Source: Fidelibacterota bacterium
GTDB lineage: Bacteria; Fidelibacterota; UBA8477; JABMPR01
Direction of reading: 5' to 3'
Length of the DNA: 64,000 nt
Assembly: GCA_016844945.1 (NCBI GenBank)
Contig: JAERTJ010000054.1
Coordinates: 1-64,000 of the forward strand
Part shown: piece after piece, positions 35,335-44,746 of the stretch
Layout of the letters: each line of letters starts with the position of its first letter
How positions within the stretch are numbered: the first letter of the stretch is position 1
Made by a program: the position numbers and the translations under genes
The notes under the pieces: generated by a model
Database searches by the model: none
Told to the model about the DNA's origin: nothing
The model's input: the letters and a program-made list of their open reading frames with translations, nothing else

Positions 35335-36891
35335 ATGAAACCCGTTGTATTGATTGTTTTAGATGGCGTTGGATATACCGAACGAACTGAAGGTAATGCT
35401 GTGTTGGCTGCCGAGACGCCAAACCTGGATGCCTATAGAAGTAAATACCCACGCAGTATTTTAGGCGCTTCAGGTGAAGCTGTTGGATTACCAGATGGAT
35501 TTCAGGGGTCCAGTGAAGTGGGGCACCTGAGCATGGGTGCTGGCAAGGTTGTTATTCAAGAGCTAAAACGTATCAATGACCAGCTGGAAAGCGGTCAGAT
35601 TTACTCAGGTGAGTTGTGGCAATCCATGATGACTCAATGGAAGATGAAGAACTCCACCTTTCATCTGCTGGGCTTGCTCCAGGATGAAGGCGTCCATGCT
35701 CATTATGATCATCTCTTTAAATTCATTCTCCGAGCCGTTGAGGAAAACCCTTCAGGCAAGATCGTGGTTCATCCTTTTCTGGATGGTCGAGATACACCAC
35801 CACGCAGCGCTCTGGAACACTTAAGCAAGCTGGAAGCGGTTATATCTGACCTGGAAAATGTGTCGATTGGAACGCTCATGGGACGCTATTACGGGATGGA
35901 TCGCGGAAAAGTCTGGGAAATTACGGACCAGGCCTATGATTGCATCGTTTCAGGCATGGGACGCAAGATGACATCTGCTGCCGAAGCCATTCAGGAGTCA
36001 TGGGCAAAGGATAAAACCCCCAGCGGTGAAGACATGTTTGATGAATATGTGCTACCCTACGTCATGGACGGTTATTCTGGTGTTAAAGATGGTGATATCG
36101 TCCTCCACACCAACTATCGTCAGGATCGAGCAACCCAGTTGACCCTGGCATTTAGCGGCAACGACTATCCCGGGACTGCAAAACCAGCCCTGGATATTAT
36201 TTACACCGGGATGACCGCCTACTATGATGGCTTTGATAATTTTCTGTTGGTTGAAGTTGGAAATGGTGACGATGAACCATCGGTCACTGTTGGTCAACTC
36301 ATTGCTGAGGCTGGTCTGAACCAGCTACGCATGGCTGAAACCCAGAAGTTTCCCCATGTCACCAGCTTCTTTAACGGTAAACTTACCACACCTTATGAAA
36401 ACGAAGATCGTGTTGAGCTCAAGGGTCGTTTTGACCCGGCCAGTTTCGCAGATCACCCAGAAATGGAAGCTTATCTTGTCACCGAAGCCTTTTTGTCAGA
36501 ACTGGGTAAAGATAAATATGATTTCATCATGGTGAATTACGCCAATGGAGATATGGTGGGACATACAGGTAATTTTGATGCTGGCGTAAAAGCAGTAGAG
36601 GTTCTGGATGAATGTCTGGCTCAAATCATTCCCGCTATCCTGGAAAAAGATGGTCAGATTCTCATGACTGCTGATCATGGTAATGTGGATCAAATGGTCG
36701 ATTATGAAACGGGTGCCGTTCGTACCAGCCATAGCCTGAACCCTGTGGAATTGCTCTATATGGCGAATGATTCAAAGCTTGACATCAAGCTATCCGACGG
36801 GGTGCTTTCAGACATTGGTGTTACCGTTCTGGACTTGCTGGGAGTGAAAACACCCCCTGAAATGGATGCTAAAGTTCTAATAGACCGATAG
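35335..36891 (+). CDS. gpmI: 2,3-bisphosphoglycerate-independent phosphoglycerate mutase
   Basis: 518 residues, the normal GpmI length. N-terminal metal Asp in VLIVLDGVG (D10); the catalytic serine is S60 in GFQGSSEVGHLSMGAG; the substrate-binding loop is HPFLDGRDTPPRSA; then the dimetal motifs DMVGHTG and MTADHGNVDQM followed by SHSLNPV. It interconverts 3- and 2-phosphoglycerate in glycolysis/gluconeogenesis and needs Mn2+. It stands alone between a repeat-rich gap and a protease gene, with a hairpin after it. Shine-Dalgarno is weak. Confidence 0.97.
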   Translation: MKPVVLIVLDGVGYTERTEGNAVLAAETPNLDAYRSKYPRSILGASGEAVGLPDGFQGSSEVGHLSMGAGKVVIQELKRINDQLESGQIYSGELWQSMMTQWKMKNSTFHLLGLLQDEGVHAHYDHLFKFILRAVEENPSGKIVVHPFLDGRDTPPRSALEHLSKLEAVISDLENVSIGTLMGRYYGMDRGKVWEITDQAYDCIVSGMGRKMTSAAEAIQESWAKDKTPSGEDMFDEYVLPYVMDGYSGVKDGDIVLHTNYRQDRATQLTLAFSGNDYPGTAKPALDIIYTGMTAYYDGFDNFLLVEVGNGDDEPSVTVGQLIAEAGLNQLRMAETQKFPHVTSFFNGKLTTPYENEDRVELKGRFDPASFADHPEMEAYLVTEAFLSELGKDKYDFIMVNYANGDMVGHTGNFDAGVKAVEVLDECLAQIIPAILEKDGQILMTADHGNVDQMVDYETGAVRTSHSLNPVELLYMANDSKLDIKLSDGVLSDIGVTVLDLLGVKTPPEMDAKVLIDR

Positions 36892-36910
36892 AAAATGGAT
36901 TCGTCACGCT

Positions 36911-36953
36911 GAGGCTCTCGAAGCGCAATATTTCAAATTTCAGGCTGAGCCTC
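36911..36953 (+). terminator. Hairpin downstream of gpmI
   Basis: GAGGCTC (36911-36917) pairs with GAGCCTC (36947-36953) across a 29-nt loop, 19 nt after the stop. No T run follows, so it is a weak or Rho-assisted terminator candidate. Confidence 0.35.
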
Positions 36954-37092
36954 CAGTATACACACCTTTAGCTTTGATTTAGCAGGCAGGATGACAATTG
37001 TGGAGACCCTTGCAGGGAACAAACCCTTGCTCCACGCTTTTCTAAACAGAACTTGTCCGCAAGCAAATCATTAAAAAAGAAAGACCACACAT

Positions 37093-39633
37093 ATGAAAAC
37101 AAAAGCCATTCTACTACTATTGCTGGCCACTACAATCTTTGCAGCCCAACCGGGTGTATCAATCCACAAACTCAACAATGGTATGGATGTACTCCTCATA
37201 GAGAACAAAGCATTACCCATGGTGGGTGTCAACGTGGTCATCAAAACAGGATCTGCCTATGAGACCTATGAAACCAGTGGCATGAGTCACATGTTGGAGC
37301 ATTTGCTGTTTAATGGAACCACAACTCGTACACAGCGAGAACTCTACGATGCTACAGATTTGATTGGTGGTTATAACAATGCCAATACGGGTGATTATTA
37401 CACCAACTTTATGATGGTTATGCCGGCTGAACACAAAATTGCTGGTATGGAAATTCAAGCAGATATGTTGTTTAACTCCACCCTGCCTGAAGAAAAATTT
37501 GAAAAGGAAAAAGGAATTGTGCTTGAGGAAATCGCACAGTCTCTGTCAAAACCTGCCACCCAGATGGAATACAATTTATCTGCAGAAATGTACAAGGGAC
37601 ATTCCCTTTCCTTGCCAACCCTGGGAACCTATGCAACCATTGAACATATGACCCGCGATGCTGTGAATGACTACTACACCTCGACCTATCTACCCAACAA
37701 TATGATTCTAAGTGCCATCGGTAACTTTGATAGCGCAACCATGTTAGCAGAAATCAACCGTATTTATGGTGCTGCAGCACCGGGATCAATTTTTAGACCC
37801 TCAGATAGCATTCTGAAAACGGGCATGGATGAACCTGTTGTTGGTGATTTACCAGCAGACCTCTGGTTGGACCGATATTATGGCGGTGAAGTACCAACAC
37901 TGCACCAGATCTATACCATAGATGGTGATCAACCCCAAGGCTTTATGCAGTTGTTGGATATGGCGCTCAAAGAAAACAAAACCCGTCTGGAAACAGTGTT
38001 GAAAGAAACCTATCCAGAGATTGTAGATGGTCTCTCGGTTGTATTGCACTCAAGCCCTATCGCCAACTATGTCGAGATGAAAGTCAATTTGAAGCTAGAG
38101 TCTCAACTTGATGAGATTAGCCAGTTGTTAAACAAAACTGTTAAAAAAACAAAATTCAGAATTCCATCCACGACCCTGGCTTCTATGGCAACCAAAGAGA
38201 AAACAGCCTTTCTGCAGAATGTTGAAAAACCGCACATGTTTGGGATATACAATGCCTTTGATCTGGCTGTTTATGGTATCGATGGCGTCCTTGATTTACC
38301 TTCAGCTAAAGATTTTAGCGAGGCTGCAGGCGTTTTAAAGTATTTCAGATTGAATATGGTGCCTTCAGTCATTATGCATCATGCCCAGAGTGCAGAGATC
38401 GCCGGAGAGGCAGGAGAGATTCAAACAACACTGGCACAAAGTCCTGACAAAGGGATGGGATTGGTTATTCGACAGAATACAGGCTCGGAACTCCTGGCGA
38501 TTCACTATCTCTTCAAACATAAATCAGCCTATGAGGCCGAGTTTGGAAAAGATGCCGCCAAAATTCTCCATGATTGTTTTGGTCAGCGCATGAAAAGCAC
38601 GGAAAAACTGGCTGAGAGTCAGCAATATGGCCTAAAATTTACAGTCAATGATAATCCGTGGATTCCCATGGATAACATCTATCTCCATCCAGACTTTGGG
38701 TATATTCGAGTTGAAGGACTGGCGAATGACCTGGATGGTGCGATCTCATTTCTAAATGCTGAAATGAACTATTTTGTACCAACTATTGAAGAGTTCAAGG
38801 TTGCCCAGGCTAAATTCTCCAAATCCATGATGCATGGCTCAAAAGACAAGGCCAATGACCTGTTTAACGAACTTGTTGATTCTGTTCTCTATGGTGTAAA
38901 AGCTGACGTCGAAGATGTTGAGTTATCTCATGCGAAACTGGTTGAATTCACTGCCAAATATTTTGCACCAAATAACCGTGTCGTCAGTGTGGTCTCCCCT
39001 GAATCAGCTGAAAAGCTCTCTAAAATGCTGTTGTCAGGTGCCGGGGATTCACCCGCCCAGAGCTACTCTCTGACAGATCGAGCCCTGCTTAACCAGATTG
39101 CTCCTGTATCACAGGATGTTGCCGGGGGTGGAGAACGATCCTATCTATACTGGGGCTTTATCAAAGAGGTTGAGGATGGTGACAAAGCAGCCATCAAAGC
39201 CTTGGGTTTGATTCTTTCGGATAAGATCACTTTTGATGTCCGTGAGAAGCAGGGGTTGGCGTATCGTATGACTGCTACGGCAAGTGTTCGAGAGGACAAA
39301 GCAGTCTTTTACATGAGCCTGGGAACGCGCCCTCAGAATGCTGAGGTACTGTTACCACAATTTCCGACCCTTATGAGCAAACAAACCCTGGGTACACTTA
39401 CAGAAGAAGATGTTCAGAAAACCATAAATATGTATCTGGGACGGATGATGTTTAGAAGACTATCCAGTATCAACCAGGCTTATTATCTGGGGACCTCTCT
39501 TTTCTTTGAAAATGATATGAATCATGACCAGGCATTCCTCGAGGCATTAAGCAAGGTGACGCTGAAAGACGTAAACAGGGTCGCTGATAGATACTTGAAA
39601 GCGGAAAACCCGATCTCCATTGTTGTAAGATAA
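37093..39633 (+). CDS. M16 family zinc metalloprotease, exported
   Basis: 846 residues with a signal peptide (MKTKAILLLLLATTIFAAQ). The first M16 half has H66-M-L-E-H70 in MSHMLEHLLFNGTTTRTQREL, with the downstream zinc-binding Glu in KGIVLEEI. A second inactive-type half is suggested by DVREKQGLAYRMTATAS near residue 715. This is the M16A/B pitrilysin-type layout in one chain. It would degrade peptides in the periplasm. Together with the PreP-like protease and the M1-like protein it gives this window three exported peptidases. Confidence 0.92.
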   Translation: MKTKAILLLLLATTIFAAQPGVSIHKLNNGMDVLLIENKALPMVGVNVVIKTGSAYETYETSGMSHMLEHLLFNGTTTRTQRELYDATDLIGGYNNANTGDYYTNFMMVMPAEHKIAGMEIQADMLFNSTLPEEKFEKEKGIVLEEIAQSLSKPATQMEYNLSAEMYKGHSLSLPTLGTYATIEHMTRDAVNDYYTSTYLPNNMILSAIGNFDSATMLAEINRIYGAAAPGSIFRPSDSILKTGMDEPVVGDLPADLWLDRYYGGEVPTLHQIYTIDGDQPQGFMQLLDMALKENKTRLETVLKETYPEIVDGLSVVLHSSPIANYVEMKVNLKLESQLDEISQLLNKTVKKTKFRIPSTTLASMATKEKTAFLQNVEKPHMFGIYNAFDLAVYGIDGVLDLPSAKDFSEAAGVLKYFRLNMVPSVIMHHAQSAEIAGEAGEIQTTLAQSPDKGMGLVIRQNTGSELLAIHYLFKHKSAYEAEFGKDAAKILHDCFGQRMKSTEKLAESQQYGLKFTVNDNPWIPMDNIYLHPDFGYIRVEGLANDLDGAISFLNAEMNYFVPTIEEFKVAQAKFSKSMMHGSKDKANDLFNELVDSVLYGVKADVEDVELSHAKLVEFTAKYFAPNNRVVSVVSPESAEKLSKMLLSGAGDSPAQSYSLTDRALLNQIAPVSQDVAGGGERSYLYWGFIKEVEDGDKAAIKALGLILSDKITFDVREKQGLAYRMTATASVREDKAVFYMSLGTRPQNAEVLLPQFPTLMSKQTLGTLTEEDVQKTINMYLGRMMFRRLSSINQAYYLGTSLFFENDMNHDQAFLEALSKVTLKDVNRVADRYLKAENPISIVVR

Positions 39634-39893
39634 GGGGGGGCAGAACTTGTCGAAGCCCTCAGGCCCGGAACGACAAGACTTTCCACTCTAAAGGATAAAG
39701 GTTTTTCACTGCATTCTGAATGAAGGATTGAATAGAATTGGATAGTGTCCGAGCCAGCAAAACTTCACTCAACTCGTCATCTCGAGCGGCCTGAGTTGGC
39801 GATGTTCTGAAAGAGCGTAGTCTCGAATCGAGGGATACAAAAATATCCGTAGACGATAACTAGAGAAATTTTAGTAACAATAATGAGGAAATC

Positions 39894-42011
39894 ATGAAAC
39901 GACTCAATCTCTTATCCATCCTTGTACTTCTTACAGCTATTGTTCTTCAATCCTGCCAACAAGGTGAGGTTCGTGCCGTCACCTTTCTTTCTCACAAGCT
40001 TGATTTTACGATAAACGTGGAAAATCATACTGCAACCTTCGTTGACCAGGGGCAAATGCAGACATATGAGGGGGTAAACCTTATATACTTGGCACCTGAT
40101 GTAAAAGTTAGCCTTCTGTCTCTGGATGATAATGATGTAGAGTTTAAACTTTTGGATTCTCTACCATTGGGTGCTGAAAACCCGGAGTTAGCTGCGAATA
40201 TTCTAGCATTAGACCCTCCAGATGATGCATTATGGTTGGTATTTGACCAAAACAGCTCCAAAACGACCAACTTCTTTCTTGAATACTCCGGATTGTTTCA
40301 TGAGGATGTCTCTGAGGTGAAGTTTTCGAATCAGAATGTAGGTCGTGAGGTGACAGGAACTATTCTTGAAAAAGGTGCCTATTTCAGTCCTGCATCCTAC
40401 TACTACCCCCGTGGTGATGATGGTCTCATGAGTTTTGAGTTGACCGTTACCATACCATCAGACTGGGAATCAATTGCTGATGGAAACAGTACAGCCAGTG
40501 TGGTTGCCGGAGATACAAAAATTCAGAGCTGGAAGAATCCTTATCAATCGGATGGTCTCATGTTTATGGCAGCTCCGTTTGCAGTAAAGCATGCAAAAGC
40601 TGGAGACGTGGACATCTACTGTTATTTCTTTGAAGAGGATACCAGTCTGTTTGAGACCTATTTGCCCGCCACGGTTGATTATATGAACATGTATTCAGAA
40701 ATGATTGGTCCCTATCCCTATAAGCGTTTCACGGTTGCAGAGAATTTTTTCCCAACAGGTTATGGAATGCCAGCTTGGACACTCCTGGGGCAGCAGGTGA
40801 TTCGACTGCCATTTATTGTGATGACTTCTCTGGGACACGAGGTTTTGCACAACTGGTGGGGTAACAGTATCTATGTGGATTATGAAAACGGAAACTGGTG
40901 TGAGGGTCTCACCGTCTATGGTGCAGATTATCGTTATAAACTGAAACGTGGTCCTGCCAGTGCCCGTGATTACCGCAAAGACATCCTCAAACAATACAAA
41001 AGTTATGTAACTGACGAAAATGAGTTTCCAGTTCGAGAGTTTCAGGCGCGTCACAATGCCGAGAGTCGTACCATTGGCTATAATAAAACCATGATGATCT
41101 TTCATATGATTGAAGAAGTCATTGGTGAAAAAGCATTTTTCCAGGCCTGGCGGAATGTTTATAAACAACACAAAGGCCAGAAGGTTTCGTGGGAGCAGTG
41201 GTTGGCTGCCTATGAACAGGCTTCCGGTGAAGACCTGGGGTATATGATTCCACAATGGGTTGATCGAGTGGGTGCTGCTAAAATCAGTGTGGAGCTTCTG
41301 GAAAAGGAATTCACCGATACGCAGACCCGGATCAAATTTCGGGTCACTCAACCTGAGAATGATAGGTATGAGCTACAAATACCTGTGAAGTTCACGGGTG
41401 TTGAAGATCAGGATGCCATCATCGATGTAAGGGAGGCTCAAGTCGATTTCGAATATACTCTGGAGGGTAAAGTAACTGCTTTTGAGCTGGATCCGGATTA
41501 CAACCTATTCAGACATCTCTATCCCCAGGAAATTGAAGCAACGGTCGCAGCAGCCATGGGAGCACCCGAAAAGCATTTCTGGTATTATAATGAAGCGGAG
41601 AAGGATGTGCTTAAGACCTTCGGTGACGCACTCACTGAAGGAGATGTAACACCGGCATCAGTGAATGATGTAGTCACTGCAGGACTGGAAGGCAATTATG
41701 CCATTTTTGCATTAAATCCCACTCAGTTGCCCCAGGGACTTTCAGAGCAAATTGAAATGGATGAGACTACCATTACCATCAATGGAACAGACCACCCCAG
41801 AGAAGGGCATACCTTTGTCTTGAGTTCAGAGGAAGAGGAAATCGCAGCCAAGATGCTGGTCGTGTTGTCAGATGATCCTGGGTCCCTGCCACGGATTGGA
41901 CAATTGATACCTCATTATGGCAAATACTCTTACCTGGTGTTCAAGGGGTCACGCAATATTGCCAAGGGTCAGTGGCCGGCCCTGACGAGCCCGTTGAGAG
42001 TTAACCTGTAA
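39894..42011 (+). CDS. M1-family (gluzincin) peptidase-like lipoprotein
   Basis: 705 residues. The signal peptide ends in LQSC, a lipobox, so it is probably membrane-anchored. The zinc motif is H315-EVLH-319 in LGHEVLHNWWGN, and the third ligand is in GNWCEGLTVY. The usual exopeptidase GAMEN loop is not apparent; at that position the chain reads GYGMPAWTLLG, as in a divergent bacterial M1 subgroup. Aminopeptidase activity is therefore uncertain. A C-terminal region of about 150 residues is of unknown nature. ATG 39894 follows GAGGAA. The 260-bp gap upstream contains only dispersed-type repeat text. Confidence 0.85.
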   Translation: MKRLNLLSILVLLTAIVLQSCQQGEVRAVTFLSHKLDFTINVENHTATFVDQGQMQTYEGVNLIYLAPDVKVSLLSLDDNDVEFKLLDSLPLGAENPELAANILALDPPDDALWLVFDQNSSKTTNFFLEYSGLFHEDVSEVKFSNQNVGREVTGTILEKGAYFSPASYYYPRGDDGLMSFELTVTIPSDWESIADGNSTASVVAGDTKIQSWKNPYQSDGLMFMAAPFAVKHAKAGDVDIYCYFFEEDTSLFETYLPATVDYMNMYSEMIGPYPYKRFTVAENFFPTGYGMPAWTLLGQQVIRLPFIVMTSLGHEVLHNWWGNSIYVDYENGNWCEGLTVYGADYRYKLKRGPASARDYRKDILKQYKSYVTDENEFPVREFQARHNAESRTIGYNKTMMIFHMIEEVIGEKAFFQAWRNVYKQHKGQKVSWEQWLAAYEQASGEDLGYMIPQWVDRVGAAKISVELLEKEFTDTQTRIKFRVTQPENDRYELQIPVKFTGVEDQDAIIDVREAQVDFEYTLEGKVTAFELDPDYNLFRHLYPQEIEATVAAAMGAPEKHFWYYNEAEKDVLKTFGDALTEGDVTPASVNDVVTAGLEGNYAIFALNPTQLPQGLSEQIEMDETTITINGTDHPREGHTFVLSSEEEEIAAKMLVVLSDDPGSLPRIGQLIPHYGKYSYLVFKGSRNIAKGQWPALTSPLRVNL

Positions 42012-42246
42012 TTCGCAGTTAAAACGGTTTGGCTTTGAGGTGATCAAAGCCCAGGAACCTTTGTGGGCTGGGGTTACAGGCTGATCCTCAAATCTGGGAA
42101 ATGACTTCACAATGATTGGAATCCGGGCTGCTGTGGGTTGTTTTTAGATAGTAAGGGCGACAAAACCACTTGGTTTTACCTCAAACCACCCATTTTAATC
42201 ACCATGTTTTTCATTAAATGTCTTTTATTGTGGCATCGGATTTGCT

Positions 42247-42272
42247 ATTATTCGACCGATCGTTCGAATAAT
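42247..42272. promoter_or_regulatory. Palindromic operator upstream of the TetR gene
   Basis: ATTATTCGACCGATCGTTCGAATAAT: 12 of 13 base pairs are symmetric about 42259/42260. It ends 20 bp before the TetR start, where autoregulatory TetR operators usually lie. A second shorter inverted repeat, TTCGA/TCGAA, overlaps its right half. Confidence 0.75.
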
Positions 42273-42292
42273 CGAACATAAGGTTAGGGACT

Positions 42293-42892
42293 ATGAAACA
42301 AAACACTATTAAAGCAGATCGAAAATCAGCAGAGCGCGCAGCACGCAAAGAGTTGATTTTACAGGGTGCCCTGGCCGTTTTTAAGGAAAAAGGTTTAGAG
42401 GGGGCGAAGATCGATGAGATCGCGCGGGTTTCTGGTTTCGGGAAAGCCACGCTTTATTATTACTTCACCTCAAAAGAAGAGATTTTTAATGCCCTCCTCC
42501 TCCATGGTTGGCTAAGTCTCTGGCAGGAACTTGAAGAAACAGCAATGGGTGGTGACAGCCCACGTGCTACTTTCATTTCAATGTTAAAAAAAATAGCAGA
42601 GACGGTGAATACCGACCGTCCCCTCTACGAATTCCTTTTTCAAGCACCACAATCGTTTTCAGCAGAAGAGAATCAGCGGGCTGAGTGGAAAGCCTATCAG
42701 AACCGCTTATATAAAGTTTTAACTCAGCTCATTGAACAGGGTGTTGAGGAAGGTGAGTTTCCAAAAATGGAACCCCGCTTAATCCTGAAGGCAATGGGTG
42801 GTCTGTTTCATGGTCTTGTCTTTTGGGGCAAGGATCGTAATTCTATTACTGAGAATGAAATTGAGGAAATGCTCGGCAACCTGCTGGGCTGA
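42293..42892 (+). CDS. TetR/AcrR family transcriptional regulator
   Basis: 199 residues. The N-terminal helix-turn-helix is standard: ILQGALAVFKEKGLEGAKIDEIARVSGFGKATLYYYFTSKEEIFNALL. The C-terminal ligand/dimer domain is undefined, though TLYYYF and the acidic loop fit the family. A near-perfect 26-bp palindrome lies immediately upstream and suggests autorepression. No efflux or lipid gene is directly adjacent; the next gene (42991, same strand) encodes a secreted protein with its own spacing of about 100 bp and could be a target. Ligand unknown. Confidence 0.93.
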   Translation: MKQNTIKADRKSAERAARKELILQGALAVFKEKGLEGAKIDEIARVSGFGKATLYYYFTSKEEIFNALLLHGWLSLWQELEETAMGGDSPRATFISMLKKIAETVNTDRPLYEFLFQAPQSFSAEENQRAEWKAYQNRLYKVLTQLIEQGVEEGEFPKMEPRLILKAMGGLFHGLVFWGKDRNSITENEIEEMLGNLLG

Positions 42893-42990
42893 TTACCGAT
42901 TTATACATTTTAGTCTAATTAAGTGCTTATAGCTATATTGAACAATACAAACAGTTATCTATGTCAATAAATACAATAGGAGACATTTCC

Positions 42991-44697
42991 ATGAAAAGAA
43001 ACGCTACAATTTTTACAATAATCCTTTTGATGATGGCTTTTAGCCTTTCCTTTGGACAGGCTTATACAGAAGATTTTGAAGATGGTGATATCAGTGAATG
43101 GCAGCAGTATCGTATCGATGAAGAAATGATACAAGCTGTTGACATGACCAGTGCACCCTCCATCCTGGTTGGTGGCGGCGACAAGGTTGGTTACATACAG
43201 GATCTTGATTATTCATATTCAGGAGCTGCAATCCTTCTTGATGGTGAAGTAATGGATCAAAACTATACGGTTGAAGCAGATGTCTATGTCTATGAAAATG
43301 CAACCACATCAGCCTATACGGGTTTGGTAGCTTATGCTGACTCATCCCACCAGGGACCACATTCTCATGGCTACTATGTCAAGTTGGTTGCAGACTTTGA
43401 TGGTGACAACCGATTCCGTTTATATAACAACCAACTCGATTTCAGTACTTTCAGCTATACGTTCAGCAATACCATTGATGCCTCTGGTGTAGATAAAACA
43501 GAGGGTTGGCACCACATGAAGGTTGTGGTTAATACAAACCCTGCAGACAGTTCTGTTTCCTACCAGTGTTTCTATGATGAAATTGACCTGGGAACCTATG
43601 TAGATGACAGTGATGGCAATACCTATATGGGTCAACCCGGTGTGTTTGCCTTCCAGCAAAACGGTGTAGATGGTCTGGCAGGCTATTTTGATAACTTTGT
43701 CGTTGAACCAAATAGCAGTTCAGGCCTGAACCATGCAGAAGATTTTGAGGATTCAGATGTGAGTGAGTGGCAGCAGTATCGTATCGATGAAGAAATGATA
43801 CAGGCTGTTGATATGACCAGCGCACCAGCTATTCTGGTCGGTGGTGGAGATAAAGTTGGATACATTCAAGATATTGATAATTCCTACTCGGGAGCTGCGA
43901 TTTTACTCACTGGCGAATCGACTTTTATGGACTATACCGTTGAAGCGGATGTCTATGTATATGAGAATGCGACAACATCAGCCTACACTGGCATTGTTGC
44001 CTCTGCAGACTCATCACATCAGGGACCACATTCACACGGATATTATGTAAAATTAGTTGCAGACTTTGATGGTGACAACCGTTTCCGCTTATATAACAAC
44101 CAACTTGATTTTAGTACTTTCAGCTATACGTTTAATAACACCATTGATGCCTCTGGTGTCGATAAAACTGAAGGCTGGCACCACATGAAGGTTGTGGTCA
44201 GTACCGACATGACGGACAGCACCGTTTCATACCAATGTTTCTATGATGAAATTGACCTGGGAACCTATGTAGATGACAGTGAAGGTCGTGCTTATATGGG
44301 TCAACCAGGTTTGTTTGCATTCCAGCAAAATGGTGTAGATGGATTAGCTGGTTATTTTGACAACTATATGGTCTATGCGAATTCCACTTCAATCGACAAG
44401 CCCTTCGAGAGTCGGCCTGTCACTATGAAGATGGAGCAAAACTTCCCCAATCCCTTCAACCCATCAACAACGATTACTTTTGATGTGCATGAAAGCGGGG
44501 AAACCTCACTGAGAATATTTAATGTTCGTGGTGAAACCGTTGCTACCCTGGCTCAAGGTCATATTCAGCCTGGAAGCTATCAGCTCACATGGGATGGAAA
44601 AAATGACAGAGGTCAATTGGTGGCTGCAGGGTCCTATATCGCAGTCCTGACCAAAGGCAGCGAACAGGTCAGCCGTAGCATGCTCCTGTTGAAATAA
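42991..44697 (+). CDS. Secreted tandem-duplicated protein with FlgD-like type IX tail
   Basis: 568 residues from ATG 42991 (AGGAG upstream); the ORF-track ATG at 42961 adds ten residues before the signal peptide. After the signal (LSLSFGQ) come two nearly identical 223-residue domains (FEDxDxSEWQQYRIDEEMI ... YFDN), each resembling a LamG/concanavalin-like or DUF1080-type jelly roll. The C-terminus, from FPNPFNPSTTITF to SRSMLLLK, is a FlgD-Ig-like secretion tail used in FCB phyla. Probable role: a surface-exposed or released glycan-binding or matrix protein. The duplication has kept high nucleotide identity, so it is recent or under gene conversion. Confidence 0.85.
   Translation: MKRNATIFTIILLMMAFSLSFGQAYTEDFEDGDISEWQQYRIDEEMIQAVDMTSAPSILVGGGDKVGYIQDLDYSYSGAAILLDGEVMDQNYTVEADVYVYENATTSAYTGLVAYADSSHQGPHSHGYYVKLVADFDGDNRFRLYNNQLDFSTFSYTFSNTIDASGVDKTEGWHHMKVVVNTNPADSSVSYQCFYDEIDLGTYVDDSDGNTYMGQPGVFAFQQNGVDGLAGYFDNFVVEPNSSSGLNHAEDFEDSDVSEWQQYRIDEEMIQAVDMTSAPAILVGGGDKVGYIQDIDNSYSGAAILLTGESTFMDYTVEADVYVYENATTSAYTGIVASADSSHQGPHSHGYYVKLVADFDGDNRFRLYNNQLDFSTFSYTFNNTIDASGVDKTEGWHHMKVVVSTDMTDSTVSYQCFYDEIDLGTYVDDSEGRAYMGQPGLFAFQQNGVDGLAGYFDNYMVYANSTSIDKPFESRPVTMKMEQNFPNPFNPSTTITFDVHESGETSLRIFNVRGETVATLAQGHIQPGSYQLTWDGKNDRGQLVAAGSYIAVLTKGSEQVSRSMLLLK
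43069..43737 (+). repeat. 669-bp tandem duplication, copy 1
   Basis: Begins GAAGATTTTGAAGATGG. It encodes the first jelly-roll-like domain of the secreted protein. Confidence 0.85.
43738..44388 (+). repeat. 669-bp tandem duplication, copy 2
   Basis: Begins GAAGATTTTGAGGATTC, exactly 669 bp after copy 1. Long identical stretches, such as GTTGCAGACTTTGATGGTGA, are shared. The right edge is approximate. Confidence 0.8.
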
Positions 44698-44710
44698 ATG
44701 AAAAACTATC

Positions 44711-44735
44711 AGACCGCCTCTTTTTGAGGCGGTCT
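44711..44735 (+). terminator. Perfect 10-bp hairpin between secreted protein and TonB receptor genes
   Basis: AGACCGCCTC-TTTTT-GAGGCGGTCT, 13 nt after the stop and 11 nt before the next ATG. No T tract follows, so it may attenuate rather than end transcription, or stabilise the upstream mRNA. Confidence 0.6.
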
Positions 44736-44746
44736 GTCACTATTCT

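Noticed and set aside
40695-41351. 218-residue minus-strand ORF
   Set aside because: Antisense to the zinc-site region of the M1-like gene; no recognisable motif.
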